From positions 62,001 to 126,000 of the forward strand of contig JADKAE010000016.1 in NCBI GenBank assembly GCA_016715405.1: a DNA stretch of 64,000 bases, written 5' to 3'. How positions within the stretch are numbered: position 1 is the stretch's first letter; every line of letters starts with the position of its first letter. The notes beneath the pieces were generated by a model. The model was not told the origin of the DNA, ran no database searches, and worked only from the letters and a program-made list of their open reading frames with translations. Of the stretch, positions 27,958-38,390 are shown piece by piece. The DNA is from Saprospiraceae bacterium. Lineage in GTDB: Bacteria > Bacteroidota > Bacteroidia > Chitinophagales > Saprospiraceae. Position numbers and translations under genes: made by a program.

Positions 27958-28083
27958 ATGAAAATCGGCCTTATCATTGTCTTTTACTGCCTCTCAGTAC
28001 TTTTTCTTTCCTATTGTGGTGTCCGTAATGTAGTTACTGTTCTTGCTGTGGCTATAGAATTTCAAAAAAGCCTTAAACCCTGA
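27958..28083 (+). CDS. 41-residue hydrophobic small protein
   Basis: ATG at 27958 opens MKIGLIIVFYCLSVLFLSYCG, a single membrane-type helix that also resembles a short lipoprotein signal (SYC), then VRNVVTVLAVAIEFQKSLKP and a TGA at 28081. It ends 6 bp before the ATG of the giant secreted-protein gene and follows a good promoter, so it may be a leader peptide or small membrane protein. No homologue is known to me; coding status rests on context only. Confidence 0.4.
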   Translation: MKIGLIIVFYCLSVLFLSYCGVRNVVTVLAVAIEFQKSLKP

Positions 28084-28089
28084 GTTGAT

Positions 28090-29417
28090 ATGAAAAAACT
28101 ATCTACACCATTTGTCATTATTAGTTTGCTCTGCTTGTTTTCTGGCGCCACTATCGCCCAACAGGCCTATAACTTTTCTTCTTCACCGAACCTGGCAATC
28201 CCTTCTTGTCCGACAGTGACCAATGCCAACATTATCATCCCGGCCAATACCATTCCGGTTTCAGCCGGCGCCCTGGCATACAGGCTAACCCAAGTAACGG
28301 TCAACATCAACCACAGCCGTACCTCCGACCTGGATATATATCTGCGGGGCCCGGCAACGTGTTAGTAGAGCTTTCTACCGACAACGGCGGCAACGGCGCC
28401 AATTATTCCAATACGGGTTTTGTGTTTAACAATATTTTAGCTCCCAACGGCAACATCTCTACCGGCTTTGCCCCCTTTTCGGGCACCTATTTGCCGGAAG
28501 GCAACCCAAATACAGTTTTCTCTACGCTAAACGGCACCTGGAAACTGGAAGTCTGCGACGACGCGGTGGGCATTGATGATGGCGTGTTACTTAGCTGGAG
28601 CATTAGTTTTGGGCCGGTGTCGAGTTGTAACTTACCACTAACGACAGCCACCTGCGACTATCAATTCACTTGGAATTCGGGCGGCGCGGGCAACCACGCC
28701 AATTACGATACTTACTCCCAGATGCCTGGTATATGCCTGCTTAACAACCCTGGCAACGCCGACTACAACGGCTCCGACGTGTGGTTCACCCTCACCGTGT
28801 CGGGCCCTACCCTGCTCACCTTCAACCTCTACAACCTGGATGCCGACCTCGACTTATTTGTTTTTAAAACCAACAGTTGTAATACTTTTTCCGACTTCTG
28901 TTTTTCGCGAAACGACGGCCCCAACCACGAAGAGATCAGCGGTTTATTTAGTACCGGTACTTACCGCATTGTGGTCGACGGCAAATTTGCGGGAGTAGAT
29001 GGCCCCTTCACCTTATCGGTAACCACCCAGACCAATTCCTGTAATATTTGCGGCTCACCAAATACCTCTTGTTATGAAAGCAGTTTAGACCCCGCGCTGG
29101 GCCCGGTATTACAATGCGACGATTTTGAAAGCTATGCCCTTAGCGGAATTTCTAACCAATCTCCTCTATGGGAAAAATGGCTCAGCGATGCCAACGATGC
29201 CGTAGTCGTTAACAATCCCTCGGGGGCGGGCCGGGTATTAAAAGTGGAAAAGCCCAACCCGCAGAACAAATATCAACCCAAGAGTCAATGCCATGTATCT
29301 GCTCAAAACCGGACACAAGGGCGGTTTCAGGATGTCGTGGCTGATGTATGTGCCGACGGGAAAAAGGCTTATTATGGCGTACAGCACACCCAAATGGGCA
29401 GCGAACTAGCCAACTGA
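28090..29417 (+). CDS. Giant gene, segment 1: P-domain and pre-peptidase-like domain
   Basis: Two frames joined at 28353. A proprotein-convertase P-domain-like sandwich (VTVNINHSRTSDLDIYLRGP, then NGTWKLEVCDDAVGIDDG and LLSWSISFG) is followed by a pre-peptidase-like domain (SDVWFTLTVSGPTLLTFNLYN; GTYRIVVDGKFAG) and the start of a Cys-containing linker plus LamG-like unit (DDFESYALSG). Confidence 0.75.
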
Positions 29418-29473
29418 GCCTATCAGGTCAATTTTGACAACGGGGTAGGCGGCTGAACGCCCGAAATGAGAGT

Positions 29474-30655
29474 TTGACGCGCCTGAAGCCAGTTTTCTTC
29501 CAGCACAATACCTGGGTAGAGGTGATGCAGATCATTGACCTTGACGCCAACAAAGCAGAACTCTGGATTAATAGCGAATTTATATACGCCTGGAATTTCA
29601 ACCGCGGTTCTGCCGGCAACCTCTTACAACTCGGTGCGCTCCATTTCTGGGATATAGCCTCCAATTCGCTCTATTATATCGACAAAATATGCCTTCGTAG
29701 TACAGATTGCACTGGTATACCCTGTAATCTCGACCCCAACCCCAAATGCATCAAAAACGGCGACTCCTACGCAACTGAATGCGAGGCCCGCTGCGCCGGC
29801 TACACCATGGATGAATTTGAAACCTGTACCGACTGCAATTCATCCTCTTGCACCGAGGCTGCGACCATTTTCCCCAACGCCGATCTGGTAAAATGCGATA
29901 ACCTCAATAGTTATACCTCCGGCGTAGGCGTGGCAGCCCAATCTGCCCGTTGGCTAAAACGAACGACAGCTTCTGATGATGCCACCGTAGTGAACGACGT
30001 TTTACTCGGTGGAAAAATGCTCAAACTTGAGCAAAACGGCTCCATAGACCCCGATGTACTTTTTCAACTCGGCAACCAAACCCAGGGCCGGTATCGCTTA
30101 TCATGGAATATGTTCATCCCCGCCGGCAAACAGGCCTTCTTTAGCATCAAACACAGCCAACAAAACATCACGCCCACCAACAGGGCCTACCAGGTGCGGT
30201 TTGACGCCAATAGCATAGGCTACCTGCGCATCGGTGCGCAGGCTGTCGACCTCGACAGCTTTTCATTTGCCTTTAATACCTGGAACGAGATCATGCAGAT
30301 TATCGACATCAGCGCCAATAAAATTCGAATTGTGGGTAAACGGCGAGTTCATCTATTCCTGGAATATTTGACGACGGCTCCTGGCAATCAATCGCAATTA
30401 GCTTCCATTAATTTTTACGCCAATACCAACCATTCCTTTTATGTCGACAATATCTGCCTCTGGAAAACCACCTGCACTGGCATCATCTGCCAGGGTGAAC
30501 CGCCGGTGTGCATGAAAAATGGGGTAATTTATGATAGCTATTGCGAAGCTCTTTGCTTTGGCTATACGCCCAGAGAATGGGAATATTGCAACTCGGTATG
30601 TGATGTAGGAGGCACTTTTTTATCCATAGGGGTACTCCCTTTATGGGCACCATAG
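29474..30655 (+). CDS. Giant gene, segment 2: paired LamG-like and Kazal-like units
   Basis: Contains the end of one LamG-like sandwich and a complete second one (DNLNSYTSGVGVAAQSARWL; NTWNEIMQIIDISANK), each followed by a Cys-rich module of the pattern C-x-NGDSYATECEARCAGY or C-x-NGVIYDSYCEALCFGY, which resembles a Kazal-type protease-inhibitor motif (GxxYxxxCEAxCxGY) in Bacteroidota surface proteins. Confidence 0.65.
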   Translation: MTRLKPVFFQHNTWVEVMQIIDLDANKAELWINSEFIYAWNFNRGSAGNLLQLGALHFWDIASNSLYYIDKICLRSTDCTGIPCNLDPNPKCIKNGDSYATECEARCAGYTMDEFETCTDCNSSSCTEAATIFPNADLVKCDNLNSYTSGVGVAAQSARWLKRTTASDDATVVNDVLLGGKMLKLEQNGSIDPDVLFQLGNQTQGRYRLSWNMFIPAGKQAFFSIKHSQQNITPTNRAYQVRFDANSIGYLRIGAQAVDLDSFSFAFNTWNEIMQIIDISANKIRIVGKRRVHLFLEYLTTAPGNQSQLASINFYANTNHSFYVDNICLWKTTCTGIICQGEPPVCMKNGVIYDSYCEALCFGYTPREWEYCNSVCDVGGTFLSIGVLPLWAP

Positions 30656-31494
30656 CACTAACAGACGAAGCCCCGCCCCTTGTAAAGACAGTCCCCCAGA
30701 TAGTGGCAGCCTTTAATGGTGCATTGCCGAATCCACTACTAAGTAAAATCTATGTATTTGATAATGAGGATGGCGGCGATATTAACATCCAATTTCCTAT
30801 ACTGCCAAGTGGCGCTAAAGGGTTTGTTTTTCGTTGCGACTGCGGTACCATGAATAATCCCGACGGCTGTGATCAAATATACCTTGGCCCGGCCGATATG
30901 ATGTATACCAACATGCCCGCCGGGTTTTACTATATCGCCATCCTCGGCGGAAATACAGGCGATTTTGGTATCACAGTTTTCCCCACCAGTATATGCCCCA
31001 CCAGTACCGGCACCTTGGAAAGCGGTATACCGGTAAACGATGTACTTGGCCAAAACAGCTCAATGAGCGTGGCTAACGGCGACTATGAATTATGCTACAA
31101 CGGTGTAAGAAGCTATGAAGGAGGGGAATCATTCCACAATTTCAGAATAGATTATCCCACCGGGGTAAATATAGAGGCGAATTCGCCCGAACCCATCGGG
31201 CTTTTTCTCTTTAGCTACCTGTGCGGTCGAACCTGTATTGCATACGCCGAAAACAATCCACCAGAATCAGATACTGCGGCATTGTTAAATATTCAATTGC
31301 CTATTGGTGAATATTTTATCGTATTAGATCGCGATCTGGGACTTTCCCCTCAAAATCGCAGTGAGACGCTACCTCCCGACAATCCCTTTACTTTATCCTA
31401 TAATAATCCAGCGGTAGATACTACTCCATCTGATTTGCCCATTTTAAGCACTTATAATCTCGGCAACGCGGCTAGCTGCCCGGTAGACACCTGA
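30643..31494 (+). CDS. Giant gene, segment 3: pre-peptidase-like domains
   Basis: About 280 residues with two beta-sandwich units (GFVFRCDCGTMNNPDGCDQIYLG; GLFLFSYLCGRTCIAYAEN quoted in part; LPIGEYFIVLDRDLG). Overlaps the end of segment 2 by 13 bases in another frame and is followed by one further frame change at about 31494. Confidence 0.6.
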   Translation: MGTIALTDEAPPLVKTVPQIVAAFNGALPNPLLSKIYVFDNEDGGDINIQFPILPSGAKGFVFRCDCGTMNNPDGCDQIYLGPADMMYTNMPAGFYYIAILGGNTGDFGITVFPTSICPTSTGTLESGIPVNDVLGQNSSMSVANGDYELCYNGVRSYEGGESFHNFRIDYPTGVNIEANSPEPIGLFLFSYLCGRTCIAYAENNPPESDTAALLNIQLPIGEYFIVLDRDLGLSPQNRSETLPPDNPFTLSYNNPAVDTTPSDLPILSTYNLGNAASCPVDT

Positions 31495-31704
31495 CTCCAT
31501 ACATGTTGTCGGTATTTCGAGTACGTCTTATACTTTAGCCAGTACCGACATGATCTCCTTTTTCTATGAAGATGAAGCCGGCTATTGGAGTACCAACCCC
31601 GCTATGAATAAATTTTGGAACAATACCACTCAGCTGGACTTCAATTTACCTCAAGACAAACTTTTGGGGGATAATACTAGTGCAGCTATCTCACAAATGA
31701 TTCC

Positions 31705-34182
31705 TTGTTGATTATTATTACCCGCACAGGAAATGGCACGCTCAATTTCAAGCGCATTAGTCCATTATATGCATCTGCCGACAGCGCAACGGTTACTGCC
31801 ACAAAATTTTTCACCCCTGGCGGAAATAGCGTAGTTACAGGTATGGTCGAAAACGATCTCACTATCAATTTCCAAGTCACACCTACCCGGTTTACTCCCC
31901 CTGCTGACGGCAATGAGTATCCTGTCTCGCTACAAACCAACTACACCTGGCAGATTAATATCCCTCCCGGCGTAAGTTCCTGGATCAGACGCGCCCCTGG
32001 TACCCCGGCAGCAGGAACAGGCCAAAGATCACTCAAATTTATTGTAGACCCTAACCCCGGGCAAATACCGAGAAATGCAGAAATTGAAATCGTTACAACC
32101 GGCGCTACCCCCACTTTCCGCTATGTAGTTCGCTTCAGCCAAGCAGGAATTTGCCTGCCGCCGCAAGCAACTGTAGATGCCGGCGCCGAACCGGTCTGCC
32201 CGGGCGATTCCCTGCAACTTGCTGCGATAGTAAATCCGGCACTGCAAAGTTTGTATTCATTTAGATGGAGTAATGGAGATACCACTTCTATAATTACCGT
32301 AGTCCTACCCGCAGAATAACTTTTATGTAATTGTCACCGACCGCGCCTGCCTGGCTAAAGATACCTTTTTTGCCGAGATCGACTTGCTGCCGACGCCCGC
32401 ACAACCCACGAATACAAGCCCGGCTAGCTATTGCAGCAGCAGCAACCCACCAGAGTTATCCGTATCGGTCGGCCCAAACACTACGGTCGATTGGTTTGAC
32501 AGCCCCTCCGGGGGCATGCTTCTGGGTTCCGGTACATTTTATACGCCAAATTCTGCGGGGCTCTACTATGCGCAGGCGCGCAGCCTCAATGCGCAAGGCT
32601 GTATCAACCCCATGCGAACGGAGATTTCACTTACCACAGACCCTCCGGCAGAAGTGACTATTGCCCCCGTAACAGGTACCTGCGTTAATAATCAGGTAAC
32701 ACTCAATGCTACGATAGGCGGCGCCGCCGCTTCGGCTACCTGGACGGCAAGCGTAACCGGCGGCAATTTTCCAACACGACTGTACTCAACCCCACTTATA
32801 CGCCACCCACCAACTTTTCTGGTACTATCCAGCTTTTCCTTACCACAAACGACCCGGCTGGGGCCCGCCTCACAGCAAGGGATACCGCCCTGCTCCAGGT
32901 TGACGCCTCCACCGAAGCGGAGGCCGGCGACGACGCCACCATCTGCTCAGGTACTACGATAGCTCTTAACGGCCAGATCGGAGGCGCGGCCTCCAGCGCC
33001 ACCTGGACGGCTGGTTCTAACGGCGGCCAATTCACGCCAAATGCCAATGCCCTCAACGCGGTGTATACCCCTCCAGCGGGATTCAGCGGTAATATGAACC
33101 TCACGTTGACGACCAATGACCCTGCAGGGCCCTGTCCATTGGCTTCCGATTTCCTTACCCTGACCGTCATTGCCGCCGCTTCTGTTGAGGCAGGCTCAGT
33201 GGCTTCTATTTGTCAGGGCGGTACAGCTGCCCTCAGCGGCAACTTCGGAGGTACGGCTTCGTCGGCCTCCTGGAGTGCACCCGTGGGCACTTTTGCCAAT
33301 CCTAACCAACTCAATACAACCTTTACCCGCCGGCAAACTTTTCAGGCGAGATCATCCTCACCCTCACCACCAACGACCCGCCTGGTTTCTGTCCTTCCGC
33401 GACTGACGTAGTTACACTAGTCATACAACCCAGAGCCACCGCCGACGCCGGCCAGGATGTACTCACCTGTACCGACAGCGAAGTAATATTAAACGGTCAG
33501 GTTGGCGGTTCTGCATCTTCAGGTACCTGGAGTACCATGGCGGGCGGCTCCTTCAACCCCGGCCCCACAATAGCCGGCGCTACCTATACCCCGCCGGCCG
33601 GGTTCGACGGTTCTATTCAGCTGCTGTGGACGACTAACGACCCGCTGGGCCCTGTTCTTCCGTATCTGATGCCGTTAACCTCTTTTTCGGCGAAGCGCCT
33701 ACCGTTGATGCCGGCGCCAACCAAAACATCTGTGGCGGCGGCACGATATCACTGGTAGGCGCCGGGGGGGGGGCTGTATCCCAGGTCAGTTGGAGTGCTT
33801 CCGTGAATGGCGGCCAATTTTCGCCGCCTGACGGCAGCCGAGAGTCTGTAAATATACGCCGCCGCCCGGTTATAGTGGCACCATACTATTTACGCTTACG
33901 GCCGAAAGCGCCTTCAACGGCTGCCTGCCGGTTAGTGATGCGATCTCTGTCACCGTAAACCAACCCGAAACCGCTACAGCCAATGTCGTAAGCAGTACCA
34001 CAATATGTGCCGGTGAAACGGTGACACTTACGAGCTCAATAGGAGGTTCAGCAACCAGCGTAACCTGAGTGCTCCTGTGGGTTCATTGCGAATGTCAATA
34101 ACATCAACACTACCTTTACGCCTCCGCCAGGCTTTAGCGGCCCCGTCATCCTTACGCTGACTACTAATGATCCTCCGGGCAT
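31705..34182 (+). CDS. Giant gene, segment 4: tandem 83-residue Ig-like repeats in broken frames
   Basis: Reading across frames gives at least six copies of a repeat with the pattern DAGxDxxICxGxxIxLNG...GGxASSATWTA...YTPPAGFSGxIxLTLTTNDPAGPCP. Open stretches are 31705-32319, 32384-32962, 33061-33411 and 33537-33758; the intervening gaps are frame changes, not non-coding DNA. A seventh related copy lies at about 34930-35170. Confidence 0.6.
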
Positions 34183-36633
34183 TTGCCCAGCCGCACAAAG
34201 TACGGTCACAATTACGGTCAATCCTCCGGTTTTGCCGAGGCCGGTACTTATCCCACGGTCTGCCCGGCCACACCAATTGATCTTATTGCTACAGCAACAG
34301 GCGGTGGTGGAGGATATCAATACCATTGGAGTAATAACCTGGGAAATACAGCTGCTGTGGATGTTGTGGCCAATTTTTCAACCACCTATTCCGTAACGGT
34401 AACTGACGCAAACGGCTGTACGAGTACCGACCAAACGATGATTAATGTACATCCCGCTGTGATCGTTTTCACGGCGCCTCAGTCTGCCAATATCTGCCCG
34501 GGTAACAGCCTCAGTCTCAACGCCACCGCCGTGGGAGGCAGTGGCGCGATTAACCTGACCTGGAGCGACGGCCAATCCGGCTCCAATATCATCGTCACGC
34601 CATCCGCCTCTACGAATTTGATAGTGACCGCAACGGATGCCAATAACTGCCAGTCGCGCGACACGATAATCATAACCCTCTTTCCAGCTATTAGCGTGAC
34701 TACCCCACCATCGCAGCAAGCCTGTGCCGGCCAGCAAGTCGCCCTTGTCGCCTCCGCAAATGGCGGTAGCGGAACGATCAACTACAATTGGGATAATGGA
34801 CTGGGTGCAGGTCAAACTCATTCACCTGTTATTTTTAATACAACCACCTACAATGTCACCGCTACCGATGCCAATAACTGCAGCTCCAGCAATAACGTAA
34901 CGGTGTTTGTGACACAACCGCCTACCGCTTTTGCCGGCGTGGACCAAACTATCTGCACCGGCCAGAGCGCTAACTTATCGGGACTTATCGGCGGCACCGC
35001 AACAACAGCCTTCTGGACTTCTTCCGTCTCAGGAGGTTCTTTTACCCCTGGCACTAACAGCCTCAATGCCTCCTATAGTCCACCACCGGGGTATACCGGA
35101 CAAATTACCCTGGAATTGCGCACCAACACGGCAGGCCCTTGTCTCGCCGGCGTCGATTTCATGACTATCTCAGTATTTCCAGCCCCCACTTTTGTCGTGC
35201 AGGAAGTAGATTGCGCTCCTTCGCTCGAAACCTTTAGCATTCAATTTGAAAGCGACGCCCTGGCTGTAACCTCTCCTCAAGGCCCAATAAGCTCTTTAGG
35301 TGGTCAGGTTTATTTGCTAGACAATATTCCCGTTGGCACAAATGTTGTCATCACGACGACAGGATCGAACTGTACCAAAGAGCAGCCTGTAAACTCTCCC
35401 GACTGCAGTTGCCAGCAGCAGGGTATCCTGATAGAGCAGCCCTCCAGCGAGGGTGATATCGTTATTTGTGAAGATGATTCTCTGCCGCCACTGATAGTAG
35501 ACGTGCAGCAAGGCCTACAGGTCAACTGGTTTGCCTCGCCTACCGGCAACGACACGGTGGCCGTCAATACGACAGGTTATGCCGCCACCGAAGCAGGCAC
35601 TTATTACGCCGAAGCGATAGACCCGATCAGCGGATGTCTGTCGCCAGTAAGGACGGCAGTTTCACTGGTCATCAAAGAAAACCCGATTGCCGAAGCCGGC
35701 GAAAATCAGTTCGTGTGTTTTGGCGGGTCGACTACGCTAGAAGCCCTCACCGATAATTCCTATACTTACGAATGGAGTACCGGAGAGACTAGCGCTCAAA
35801 TTGATGTGGTCGTCACCTCTCCTTCACTGTATTTTCTCACGGTAACTCTCGACGGCTGCAGCGCCGCCGATTCGGTGCGGGTAGACATCCATCCGTTGAT
35901 TATTGCGGACATCGAAGTAGGCAGCCAGATTCTTTGCCACAACGACGAAACCGGCGAATTGTCCATAGATGTTACCGGCGGCACGCCAAGCTTTGACATT
36001 CTATGGAGTACCGGAGATACCACAGCCATCCTGGCAGGTCTACCTGCCGGCGATTATTCTGCGACTATCACCGACGGGAACGGCTGTGAAATAACACTAA
36101 CAGAGGCGCTACTGAACCCGCCCCTGCTCGTACTTAACGATACTACCATCACCGATGCCGGCCTCAACCAGAACAACGGCGCTATCGATATAGATATCGC
36201 AGGCGGCACTTCGCCATTACAGTTCTTTTGGACCAGATTGGAAGACGGCACTACTTTCCAATCGGAAGACCTCAATAACCTCCAGCCGGGAATGTATGCG
36301 CTGGCCGTAACCGATGCCAATCTGTGTACGCTGCTCGATACGTTTGTCGTAAATATGATCACAAGTACGACTGCAGCAGGCATAGGCGCTGAGGTGCGTA
36401 TTTTCCCTAATCCTACCCGCGATAAATTGTATATTGCTGTGCAGCAATTACATGTTGCTGAAGCACACGTCGAATTGCTGGACATACTGGGCAGGTCGCT
36501 GCACTTACGACGCGAACAAATTGGGACGCATGCCCTATTGGAGGTAGATATGGAAGCCCTTCCGGCTGGAATGTATACCGTGAAAATAACGATTGGAACC
36601 GCCGTGGTGACCCATAAGGTGACCAAACAATAG
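34183..36633 (+). CDS. Giant gene, segment 5: SprB-like repeats and T9SS sorting domain
   Basis: The longest intact part (816 codons). Three SprB/PKD-like repeats (WSNNLGNTAAVDVVANFSTTYSVTVTDANGC type, quoted in part), one 83-residue Ig repeat, a Cys-containing Ig-like pair, and further SprB-like repeats (GGTPSFDILWSTGDTTAILAG) lead to the type-A sorting domain beginning VRIFPNPTRDKLYI. SprB-like repeats are known from gliding adhesins. Confidence 0.72.
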   Translation: MPSRTKYGHNYGQSSGFAEAGTYPTVCPATPIDLIATATGGGGGYQYHWSNNLGNTAAVDVVANFSTTYSVTVTDANGCTSTDQTMINVHPAVIVFTAPQSANICPGNSLSLNATAVGGSGAINLTWSDGQSGSNIIVTPSASTNLIVTATDANNCQSRDTIIITLFPAISVTTPPSQQACAGQQVALVASANGGSGTINYNWDNGLGAGQTHSPVIFNTTTYNVTATDANNCSSSNNVTVFVTQPPTAFAGVDQTICTGQSANLSGLIGGTATTAFWTSSVSGGSFTPGTNSLNASYSPPPGYTGQITLELRTNTAGPCLAGVDFMTISVFPAPTFVVQEVDCAPSLETFSIQFESDALAVTSPQGPISSLGGQVYLLDNIPVGTNVVITTTGSNCTKEQPVNSPDCSCQQQGILIEQPSSEGDIVICEDDSLPPLIVDVQQGLQVNWFASPTGNDTVAVNTTGYAATEAGTYYAEAIDPISGCLSPVRTAVSLVIKENPIAEAGENQFVCFGGSTTLEALTDNSYTYEWSTGETSAQIDVVVTSPSLYFLTVTLDGCSAADSVRVDIHPLIIADIEVGSQILCHNDETGELSIDVTGGTPSFDILWSTGDTTAILAGLPAGDYSATITDGNGCEITLTEALLNPPLLVLNDTTITDAGLNQNNGAIDIDIAGGTSPLQFFWTRLEDGTTFQSEDLNNLQPGMYALAVTDANLCTLLDTFVVNMITSTTAAGIGAEVRIFPNPTRDKLYIAVQQLHVAEAHVELLDILGRSLHLRREQIGTHALLEVDMEALPAGMYTVKITIGTAVVTHKVTKQ

Positions 36634-36649
36634 CTAAACCTCCTTACAC

Positions 36650-38315
36650 ATGAAAAAAGTCATATTATTCACCGCTATTATCGCCGCAATAGGAGGCTGT
36701 TTCGGCCCAGAGCTCGATGAGTTGTCGTTTTTTGAGGTCACTACCGGCAGTCCTGAGGCAAGCGTAACGTTGGGGCGCATCAGGCTGTCGGGGGTTTTAA
36801 CCCGCCTTGAACAAGCCCAGTTGAGCGACCACGGCTTTGTGTGGTCTACTTCTCTTGAACAGTTGGAATCCTCTCCCGAAACTGCCCGGCGCCACTCGCT
36901 AGGCAGCACCGCTCAAAACGGCTTTTATGAGTGGACTTCTGACCCACTCTCGCTGGATAGCATATATTTTTAAAGCGTATGCAATCTCTGGTGAACGGTC
37001 CGTCTACGGATCGGCCATGTCATTTTTTTGGGGCGTTACCGTGAATTTTGTAGAAGCGCACATTGCCAACGATAGCGTCAACGTAATGTGTATTATACAA
37101 GGCCTCGAAGCGCGCCAGACGAGCATCGAAGAATACGGTATTATCTATTCCGAGAATCCCGACTTTTCTCAAGCCTCTACGTATAATATCCCCCAGCCAC
37201 GCAGTTTCGACGGCCCGTTTTCCTGTCCGTTGCCCAATCTTAAATTTAATATCACATACTATGTCAAGCCTTATCTGAAAATACAGGGCGCCGAGTATTA
37301 CGGCGTATCCGCAAGCTTTAGGGTAGGTGGAGGCTGGCAACAGGTGAGCCCACTTCCGTCTCCCCTCTCAAGGGCCTGCATTGTATATACTGGTCAGAAG
37401 GTATGGCTGGGTTCAGGCACTCCCTTACCTATCGATGGCGGATTTCAAAACAATTATGATGCCAACTTCTGGGAGTTTCAACCCGATGCCGCAAGTTCGT
37501 GGCTTCCTTTTACGGAATTTCCCGATCCATCCACTAAGCGCATTAGTACTTCAGCTTTTTATCTTTTTGATAAATTATACGTAGGATGTGGTTATAACTT
37601 TACCCCAGGATTCGTGGGGTCAATAAGTACCTTTTTTGTTTACGACCCATCCACCAACACTTGGCAGTTCGAAGATGACTTTCCTCAAACTACCAGAGCA
37701 GAAGCTGTGTCTTTTGTGATCAATGGTAAAGCTTATGTGGGTACAGGAATTCGTATTATTGACCAGAACAATAGAGAGTATTTTAATAATTTCTTTGAAT
37801 TTGACCCCAACCGCCCCCCGGATATGCGATGGAGGCCCGTAGCTCCTCTGCCTGCTACCGCTTCGAGAAGAACGTCGGCAACGGCCTTTACCGTCCAGGG
37901 CAAAGCCTACTTGTTGGGAGGAGCAAACGGTGTTTTTGAGGTATCCGACAATTGGGTGTTTACTCCTCCCGCCAACGACAGCGAGCAGGGCAGTTGGGCG
38001 CCGCTCACCGGCTTTCCCGGTAAAGCCCGCAAATACGCCTCTGGTTTTGTAATTGGCGACAAAGCATACTATGGTCTCGGCGAAACTGCCGGCGATGGCG
38101 CACTAAAAGATTTCTGGGAGTTCAATCCCGCCGATAATAGCTGGCGCCCAGTTACGCCTTTCCAGGGTAAACCACGCGCTCGTGCTGCAGCTGTCGGCAT
38201 CGGCGATAGAGGACTGGTAGCCGGCGGCGACGGCCGTCGCATTGTGAATAACAATTTTTTTGAACCCAAAACCTACTCCGATTGCTGGATCTATATCCCC
38301 GATCAACCACAATAG
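36650..38315 (+). CDS. Kelch-repeat lipoprotein (one frameshift at 36967-36971)
   Basis: Begins MKKVILFTAIIAAIGGC, a lipoprotein signal with Cys17. After an Fn3-like domain (DHGFVWSTSLEQLE) the frame breaks at a TTTTT run; removing one T gives SLDSIYFKAYAISGE and restores the reading to 38315. A second Fn3-like domain (EEYGIIYSENPDFSQ) is followed by a six-bladed kelch propeller (AYVGTGIRI, YDPSTNTWQFEDDFP, KAYLLGGANG, WEFNPADNSWRPVTPF). The start is 16 bp after the giant gene stop, so the two are probably co-transcribed. Surface-exposed binding protein is likely; ligand unknown. Confidence 0.85.
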
Positions 38316-38349
38316 AAAGGCGATGCATAGATTCTTTTTTTTCTTGTAC

Positions 38350-38369
38350 AGACGCGATGCATCGCGTCT
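38350..38369. repeat. Perfect 20-bp palindrome AGACGCGATGCATCGCGTCT
   Basis: The sequence equals its own reverse complement over all 20 bp. It lies between the kelch gene and the next gene, both on the plus strand. A related half (GGCGATGCAT) occurs 20 bp before. It could be a terminator hairpin core or a dispersed palindromic repeat. Confidence 0.8.
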
Positions 38370-38390
38370 CTATCCAAAAATAAAAACAAC

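Larger units (their letters stand above)
28090..36633 (+). pseudogene. Giant T9SS-exported multidomain adhesin-like protein, split by many frameshifts
   Basis: From the signal peptide at 28090 (MKKLSTPFVIISLLCLFSGA) to the T9SS type-A sorting domain ending at 36633 (VRIFPNPTRDKLYI...LPAGMYTVKI) the locus encodes about 2,840 codons in one order of domains but in at least eight frame segments. Order: P-domain-like sandwich, pre-peptidase-like domain, two LamG-like/Kazal-like units, Ig/PKD modules, at least seven 83-residue Ig-like repeats, three SprB-like repeats, a second PKD group, and the sorting domain. The first break (28353-28354) is repaired by adding one G (GPGNVLVEL), and others lie near 29420, 30650, 31490, 31700, 32320, 32790, 33340, 33660, 33780 and 34080. 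Because homopolymer indels recur across the window, sequencing error in a repetitive gene is at least as likely as decay. Function: probable surface adhesin. Confidence 0.8.
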
